From contig JBAXYB010000020.1 in the NCBI GenBank assembly GCA_037127585.1, positions 1 through 33,994 of the forward strand: 33,994 nucleotides of DNA. The letters are read 5' to 3'. Below are positions 29,337-33,994 of this stretch, one piece after another. The stretch's first letter is position 1. Each line of letters begins with the position of its first letter. The stretch is from CAINDI01 sp037127585 (GTDB taxonomy: Bacteria > Verrucomicrobiota > Verrucomicrobiia > Palsa-1439). The notes beneath the pieces were generated by a model, which saw nothing but the letters and a program-made list of their open reading frames with translations, ran no database searches and was not told the origin of the DNA. The position numbers were made by a program, and so were the translations under genes.

Positions 29337-30575
29337 GTGAGTGTGCAACCTAGAACTACGATGCCGGTGAGTCGGTGGGTGGAGTTCGGCACTCTTTTAA
29401 TCGCACTGCTGGCCGTGATTCGGATCGGGTGCGAGTTGCCGGCGCGGGCGGGGGCGAACGACTTTGCGCATTATTACATTGCCGGTCGGCTGCAGTGGGC
29501 GGGGGCGAATCCGTACGGCCAGTCACTCGCGCCCTTGTATGCCCAGTTTGGCTTTGAACTGGATAGCAGCGCCATGCCGGTGGTGACGCCGAATCCGCCG
29601 GCCTTCGTGTGGTTGTTCGCGCCCATCGCGGCGTTGCCGGTGCGGGTGGCGTTTGGGGTGTGGTTACTGGTTCAGGTGGGAAGTTTAGGCGGCATTCTCT
29701 GGATGACGCAGCGGCTGCTGGCGGATCGGCTGCCGCCGTGGGGTTGGCGCTGTGTGTGGGCCGGTACGCTTGCGGCGGTGCCGGTCTTTTGGCATTTCTA
29801 TTTTTCGCAAGCGCAACTGCTGTTGGCGGCGCTGGTGCTGGGCGCGTTTGTAATGCAGCGGGCCGGGCGCGATACGGCGGCCGGCCTGCTGGTGGTGACG
29901 GCAGGGTTATTGAAAATATTTCCGCTGGCGTTATTGCCGTGGTTTATCTGGCGCGGTGCGGGCACGTGGCGCCGCCGGTTGACCCGGTTAGGGTGGGTAG
30001 TTGGGTTCGGGTTGGTGATTGTTTGGGCAACGAATTTGGAGCGGTGGGAAGATTTCTTTCACCGGCAAGGCTCAGTCGTTTCAGGCAACATGATCGATCG
30101 AGTTTTTAATGTGACGGTGCCGTCGTTAGTGACGAATGTGGGTTTGACCGCGGGTCCGGAGTCGATGGCGCGGGTGTGGCCGGCGGTGGGGTTGGGGGCT
30201 GGGTTGCTGGTGCTCGCCGGAGCGTACGCGGCGTGTTGGCGGGCCGATGGCGCGCGGGAGTTGGAGTTTTCGCTGTTGTGCGCGGCGATGTTGGCGGGGA
30301 GTCCGACGGCGTGGGGGCACTATTTGGTTTTTCTGATCTTTCCGGTAGTCGTGCTGGCAACGCGAGTGCGGCCGAGGCGCTGGGTGGGGTTCGCGGTGGT
30401 GGTGGCGTTGTTGAATAATTTTGGACGGTGGAATTTCATGTTGCAGGAGTCGGCATTGCGGGGGCACATCTGGGTGAAACTGCTATTAAACTACGTGCCG
30501 CTGTTTGGCATCTTGGGACTGGCAGTGTTTCTTATCAGCGAACTGTACGCCGGCAGAAGGCGATTAGATGAATGA
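29337..30575 (+). CDS. GT87-type (DUF2029) membrane glycosyltransferase
   Basis: The protein of up to 412 residues matches the DUF2029/GT87 family, which includes the mannosyltransferase PimE and uses polyprenyl-phosphate sugars. Marks are ANDFAHYYIAGRLQWAGANPYG with the catalytic-type acidic residue in the first loop, VTPNPPAFVWLFAPIA, and VTAGLLKIFPLALLPWFIWRG in the middle. Around ten membrane segments are visible. GTG 29337 has AAAGG five bases upstream; ATG 29361 is the alternative and has no clear ribosome site. The stop overlaps a short frame at 30568. It heads a coupled run of membrane glycosyltransferase-like genes. Confidence 0.85.
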   Translation: MSVQPRTTMPVSRWVEFGTLLIALLAVIRIGCELPARAGANDFAHYYIAGRLQWAGANPYGQSLAPLYAQFGFELDSSAMPVVTPNPPAFVWLFAPIAALPVRVAFGVWLLVQVGSLGGILWMTQRLLADRLPPWGWRCVWAGTLAAVPVFWHFYFSQAQLLLAALVLGAFVMQRAGRDTAAGLLVVTAGLLKIFPLALLPWFIWRGAGTWRRRLTRLGWVVGFGLVIVWATNLERWEDFFHRQGSVVSGNMIDRVFNVTVPSLVTNVGLTAGPESMARVWPAVGLGAGLLVLAGAYAACWRADGARELEFSLLCAAMLAGSPTAWGHYLVFLIFPVVVLATRVRPRRWVGFAVVVALLNNFGRWNFMLQESALRGHIWVKLLLNYVPLFGILGLAVFLISELYAGRRRLDE

Positions 30576-30690
30576 ACGGGTGGCGACAATGGTCGGGATG
30601 TTGAAGTTGTTCCCATTCGTGTTGCTGGCATGGTTCCGGCGGGCTACGGGTGGCAACGTGCGGATCTGGTACCGGCAGGAACGATCATGA
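30568..30690 (+). pseudogene. Relic of a second GT87-type gene (40 codons)
   Basis: A 40-codon frame overlaps the GT87 stop (ATGAATGA) and ends in an ATGA overlap with the next gene. Its middle, VGMLKLFPFVLLAWF, matches the internal GT87 block AGLLKIFPLALLPWF of the gene just upstream, so it seems to be what remains of a duplicated GT87 gene after deletion of both ends. It may persist because it couples translation across the gap. Confidence 0.55.
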
Positions 30691-32093
30691 GTGGTCCGTG
30701 GGAACGGATAGCGGTGGGCGTGGTGGTGGAGGTATTGTTAGTCGCGGTGGTGGCCCAGCAGGCGTGGACCTGGCGGCAGATTCGCCGCGACGGGGAAGTG
30801 ACGCCGGCAGAGAGCGAGTCGTTGCTCGCGTTGCGGCACGTGGCGACCGAGCGGCCGGTGTATTACGATTACCGGCAACCGCCGCACGTGGTGGCGCAGT
30901 ATACGCCGCTGTTTTACTACGGGCCGGGTTGGCTGGCGCGGGCGGTGGGTGCGGACGTGCTGGGGACATTCGTGATTGGCCGGGCGCTGACGTATGCGTT
31001 CTGGATTGGGGTCGCCGGGATGGTGTGGTTATTGGCGCGACAGGCGGGATGTGGACGGGGGAGCGCCGGGTTGGGAGCGGTGTTTTGGTTGGCAGGACCG
31101 GTGGCCTCGGAATGGGCCGCGTCGTACCGTCCGGATGCGGGTGCGATTTTTTTCTCGCTGGCGGCATGGTGGTTTTACCGGCACCGCGGCCGGGCGGGGT
31201 GGTGGGTAGTGGGATTGTTGGTGGCGGCATTTCTTCAGAAGCAGTCGGCGGTTAGCGCAGTGGTGGTGGTCGCAGTGGCGGAGTGGCGACGGGTAGGTTG
31301 GCGTGGTGGAGCGCGAGTTCTGGCGGGCTGGTTGGGGATTGTCGTGTCGGTGTTGGTGGGGTTGGAATGGATGACGGGCGGGGCGTTTGGTTTGAATGTG
31401 TGGGGTAGCGTGGTGCAACCGGGCAAGTGGAGCCAAGCGGCGTTGTTGGCAACGGCGGTGTTATTGCGCGGCGCGCCTCTGTGGTTGGGAGCAGTGGGAG
31501 CGAGGCGGGAACGTGATGAGTGGCCGTTGCTGGCTTGGCTTGGGGTGGCGCTGGTGTTGGCCGTCGCTGGGTCAGTGAAATTGGGGGCGTGGCTAAATTA
31601 TTATCTGAAGCCATTGGCGGTGAGCTGTGTGTTGACGGCGGTGTGGTGGGAACGCGGACGGATGAAGTGGCTGCGGGTGGCGTGGTTGGGGTTGGCCTTG
31701 GTCAGCGCGACGCAGTGGGCAGAGGCGCGGATCGGCGCGTGGGCGATTGCGCGGGGGACACCGGATCGGGCGCTGTGTGTGTTGGTGGACGAGGAGCCGG
31801 TGCTGGTGGAGGACTTGTATGTGGCGATACGTGGTGATCGGACGCCGTATCTGTTGCATGGGGCGCAATTCGTGTCGCTGCGGCGGTGGGGGCGGTTTGA
31901 CGACGGGGAGTTGCTACGGAGGATCAACGCTGGGGAGTTTCGCCAGATCGTGTTGACGCAGCCGGCGGGAGAGACTGGTGGTCGGCGGCAGTTCCCTGCG
32001 GAATGGTTGCGGGCGGTGGAGTGGCGCTATATCGTGACGGGCGTGTGCGGCGATGGGTTCTGGGTGTACCGGCCACGGGAGGAGATGAATTGA
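30687..32093 (+). CDS. Multi-pass membrane protein, probable GT-C glycosyltransferase
   Basis: The 468-residue protein has around ten membrane segments. The large first external loop holds RPVYYDYRQPPHVVAQYTPLFYYGPGWLAR, and ASYRPDAGAIFFSLAAWWFYR follows further on. Both resemble the sugar-donor and acceptor loops of GT-C enzymes. The C-terminal 110 residues are soluble (VDEEPVLVEDLYVAIRGDRTPY). ATG 30687 has AGGA about seven bases upstream and overlaps the stop of the short relic; the stop at 32093 shares a base with the next start (TGATG). The exact family and the sugar handled cannot be told. Confidence 0.78.
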   Translation: MSGPWERIAVGVVVEVLLVAVVAQQAWTWRQIRRDGEVTPAESESLLALRHVATERPVYYDYRQPPHVVAQYTPLFYYGPGWLARAVGADVLGTFVIGRALTYAFWIGVAGMVWLLARQAGCGRGSAGLGAVFWLAGPVASEWAASYRPDAGAIFFSLAAWWFYRHRGRAGWWVVGLLVAAFLQKQSAVSAVVVVAVAEWRRVGWRGGARVLAGWLGIVVSVLVGLEWMTGGAFGLNVWGSVVQPGKWSQAALLATAVLLRGAPLWLGAVGARRERDEWPLLAWLGVALVLAVAGSVKLGAWLNYYLKPLAVSCVLTAVWWERGRMKWLRVAWLGLALVSATQWAEARIGAWAIARGTPDRALCVLVDEEPVLVEDLYVAIRGDRTPYLLHGAQFVSLRRWGRFDDGELLRRINAGEFRQIVLTQPAGETGGRRQFPAEWLRAVEWRYIVTGVCGDGFWVYRPREEMN

Positions 32094-33538
32094 TGAGTGG
32101 GATCAGGAAGTTTGAGCGGCGAGACTGGTTGATTGCGGCGGCGGTCGGCTTGGTGAGTTTCGCGATGCGCGTCCCGTTCCGCAGCGCTTATGCCTATCAC
32201 TGGGACGGCGCGCAGTTTGCCTTGGCGATGGAACACGCTAACCTGCGAGTCGGTCTTCCGCATGCGCCCGGGTATTTCTTGTACGTCTTACTCGGTCGAG
32301 CGATGAACTGGGTCGTCGGTGAACCGCATGCAAGCCTGGTGTGGATTAGCGTGGTGGCCGGGGCAGTGCTGGCGGCGTTGGGTCTCCTGTTGGGGACGGC
32401 GTTGTACGGTCGCCGATGCGGCGTGGCGACCGGGGTGATTCTCGCGACGAGTCCGCTGTGTTGGTTTCATAGTGAAGTGGCGTTGACGACGATTCTGGAC
32501 GGCGCGCTGGTGACGGCGACGATGCTAGTCGGTTGGCGGGCGCTGCAACACCGGGGCCGGTGGGGTGAGGTGGTAGGGTTGGCGGCGTTGCTCGCCGCAG
32601 TAGCCGGTAATCGTCCGCAAACGGCGCTGGGTTTGTTGCCGGTGTGGTTGTTTGTTTTTTGGAATTTTTCGGAGCGGCCGGTCAAGTTGGCGGCCGGGCT
32701 CGCGTTCGCTGGCCTCTTTAGCTTGCTCTGGTTTTTGCCGTTGTTGCACGCTGCCGGCGGGTGGGATTCTTATCTTCAACTGCTGGTTTGGAAACTTGAC
32801 TTCGACGCGGTGAACACTCCGTGGCAAGGCGGGTTGCCGGCGGTGTGGGCCAGTAGTCGTGTGATTGGGCTGAGTTGTTGGACGGGATTGCTCGCGGCGG
32901 GGCTGCTGGCCATTGGCGGTTGGGCGCGGCGAATGCCGGGCGAACGACTTGCCAGGGCCATGTTGGCGCGGTGGATCTTGCCGTTGGTGGTGGTTGGGTT
33001 GTTGAGCTACACGACGATGCCGGGATATGTGCTTTGTTACTTTCCGGCGCTCGCAATTCTGGCCAGCCGGGTTTGTGCCAGGTGGTTTTTGGTGGCCGGC
33101 ATCGCGGTGGTGAATGGGGCGGTCTTTCTCGGCGGGCTGCCGGTGGGTCTGCCGCTGACGGCGCCGGAGATTCGGTTGCACGACGAGCAATTGGCCGGGG
33201 CGTGTGGCGCGATCCGGACCCGGTATCGACCGGACGAGGTGTTGCTCTGTCACCGGCAGGAAAGCTTTCAGTGGGGATTGCGGCAGTTTCAGTATCACTT
33301 GCCGGAGTTTACCAATGCGTTGCTTGGGCGTGACCGGAGTTTACCGGCGGAGCGGGCCGGTATGTTTCGAATTTGCCGAGGGACGGAGACGGTGTATGTC
33401 GCGGATTGGAAAACCGCGGCACGCGGGCGGACGTTGTTATTGGTGGGCGAATCGGTTGCGGTGTTTGCCGACCGGATGGATGTGACGCGGGCCGTGGCGG
33501 TGCCGGGCACGACCGGCGTGTTTGAATTGCGGCCTTGA
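32093..33538 (+). CDS. DUF2723-like GT-C membrane protein, first of a tandem pair
   Basis: The 481-residue protein starts MSGIRKFERRDW and has around ten membrane segments. The first external loop reads YHWDGAQFALAMEHANLRVG and is followed by LPHAPGYFLYVLLGR. This resembles the HPPGYPLY block of DUF2723 and related GT-C proteins, with an aspartate in the catalytic position. The last 120 residues form a soluble domain. ATG 32093 overlaps the previous stop; the longer frame from 32003 only re-reads that gene. A close relative begins 31 bases downstream. Confidence 0.8.
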   Translation: MSGIRKFERRDWLIAAAVGLVSFAMRVPFRSAYAYHWDGAQFALAMEHANLRVGLPHAPGYFLYVLLGRAMNWVVGEPHASLVWISVVAGAVLAALGLLLGTALYGRRCGVATGVILATSPLCWFHSEVALTTILDGALVTATMLVGWRALQHRGRWGEVVGLAALLAAVAGNRPQTALGLLPVWLFVFWNFSERPVKLAAGLAFAGLFSLLWFLPLLHAAGGWDSYLQLLVWKLDFDAVNTPWQGGLPAVWASSRVIGLSCWTGLLAAGLLAIGGWARRMPGERLARAMLARWILPLVVVGLLSYTTMPGYVLCYFPALAILASRVCARWFLVAGIAVVNGAVFLGGLPVGLPLTAPEIRLHDEQLAGACGAIRTRYRPDEVLLCHRQESFQWGLRQFQYHLPEFTNALLGRDRSLPAERAGMFRICRGTETVYVADWKTAARGRTLLLVGESVAVFADRMDVTRAVAVPGTTGVFELRP

Positions 33539-33569
33539 CGCTGGTTGCGCCGCCGACGAACATCGCGCC

Positions 33570-33994
33570 GTGAATAATCAGGTCGAGACTGTGGTGCGGC
33601 GGTTTGAGCGCCGGGATTGGCTGGCGGCGGCGCTATTTTTTGGCGTCGCCACTTTGGGTTATGCCGTGACGCGGACCCGGTTGGCTTATTTGTGGGACAG
33701 TGTCGAATTCGCGCTGGCGATCACGGATTACAACATCACGCTGAGTCAGCCGCATGCGCCCGGGTATTTTTTGTATGTGATGTTGGGGCGCTTGGTGAAT
33801 GTATTTGTCGGCGATCCGCAGGCGAGTTTGGTGTGGATGAGTGTGGTGGGTGGGGCTGGTTTGGTGGGGGTGATGTATTTATTGGGGACGGCGATGGTGG
33901 GGCGGGCGACCGGCGTGGCGGCGGGGTTGTTGACGTTGACGAGTCCGATGGTGTGGTTCTACAGCAGTGTGGCGTTGACGTATGTGGTGGATGC
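33570..33994 (+). CDS. DUF2723-like GT-C membrane protein, second of the tandem pair (partial)
   Basis: A frame opens at GTG 33570 and is still open at the window edge, giving 141 codons. It follows the gene before it closely: RFERRDWLAAA, YLWDSVEFALAI, QPHAPGYFLYVMLGRL and SPMVWFYSSVALT have direct counterparts there. It is therefore a tandem duplicate that has diverged. The catalytic-type aspartate in LWDS is kept. The C-terminus lies beyond the window. Confidence 0.85.
   Translation, partial: MNNQVETVVRRFERRDWLAAALFFGVATLGYAVTRTRLAYLWDSVEFALAITDYNITLSQPHAPGYFLYVMLGRLVNVFVGDPQASLVWMSVVGGAGLVGVMYLLGTAMVGRATGVAAGLLTLTSPMVWFYSSVALTYVVD

Noticed and set aside
1..33994. CRISPR array, prophage or integrated plasmid
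   Set aside because: No regularly spaced direct repeats, cas genes, phage structural genes, integrase or replication genes are seen.

Overview
This 34 kb window is GC-rich, compactly packed bacterial chromosome. Many neighbouring genes overlap by ATGA or TGATG junctions. The type II fatty-acid genes, the rpmE-prfA pair, the fused xanthine dehydrogenase and the C-rich palindromic repeats would fit a member of the PVC group, most likely Verrucomicrobiota. That placement is an inference from gene content, because no rRNA gene is present.

Layout. (1) 1-1084: the tail of a ThiS/MoaD/CysO-like sulfur carrier, an AT-richer orphan gene, a possible small RNA with an anti-Shine-Dalgarno-like loop, and a cupin lipoprotein. 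(2) 1149-6758: a housekeeping block of cysK, fabD, fabG, acpP, fabF, rpmE and prfA. (3) 6808-9200: a coupled pair of exported enzymes, a YiiX-type permuted papain-fold hydrolase and an App1-like HAD phosphatase. (4) 9247-22479: a purine-catabolic region. (5) 22504-26402: an L,D-transpeptidase, tRNA-Cys (GCA), fabI and a sigma-54 response regulator. (6) 26399-33994: six multi-pass membrane proteins, five GT-C-like and one of the GT87 type, plus a relic of a second GT87-type gene. The last of them runs off the window.

The purine region holds nearly all steps from xanthine to malate: single-chain xanthine dehydrogenase with its XdhC maturase, a membrane urate hydroxylase (PuuD type but without the cytochrome c domain), HIU hydrolase, OHCU decarboxylase, allantoinase, allantoate amidohydrolase, ureidoglycine aminohydrolase, and malate synthase for the glyoxylate released. 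A ureidoglycolate lyase, a purine transporter and a dedicated regulator are not seen. A Phd/ParE-type toxin-antitoxin pair sits directly upstream of allantoinase, with only two bases between toxin stop and allantoinase start.

The most striking signal is a set of 59-63 bp imperfect or perfect palindromes in the purine region. Five lie in frame inside open reading frames: one in each of the two inter-domain linkers of xanthine dehydrogenase, one in the XdhC linker, one forming the N-terminus of allantoate amidohydrolase, and one inside a REP-associated tyrosine transposase (RAYT). That transposase is also bounded by two further copies. REP elements mobilised by RAYTs are normally extragenic, so this looks like a RAYT/palindrome system that colonises proteins at permissive linkers and adds translated peptides of about 20 residues.
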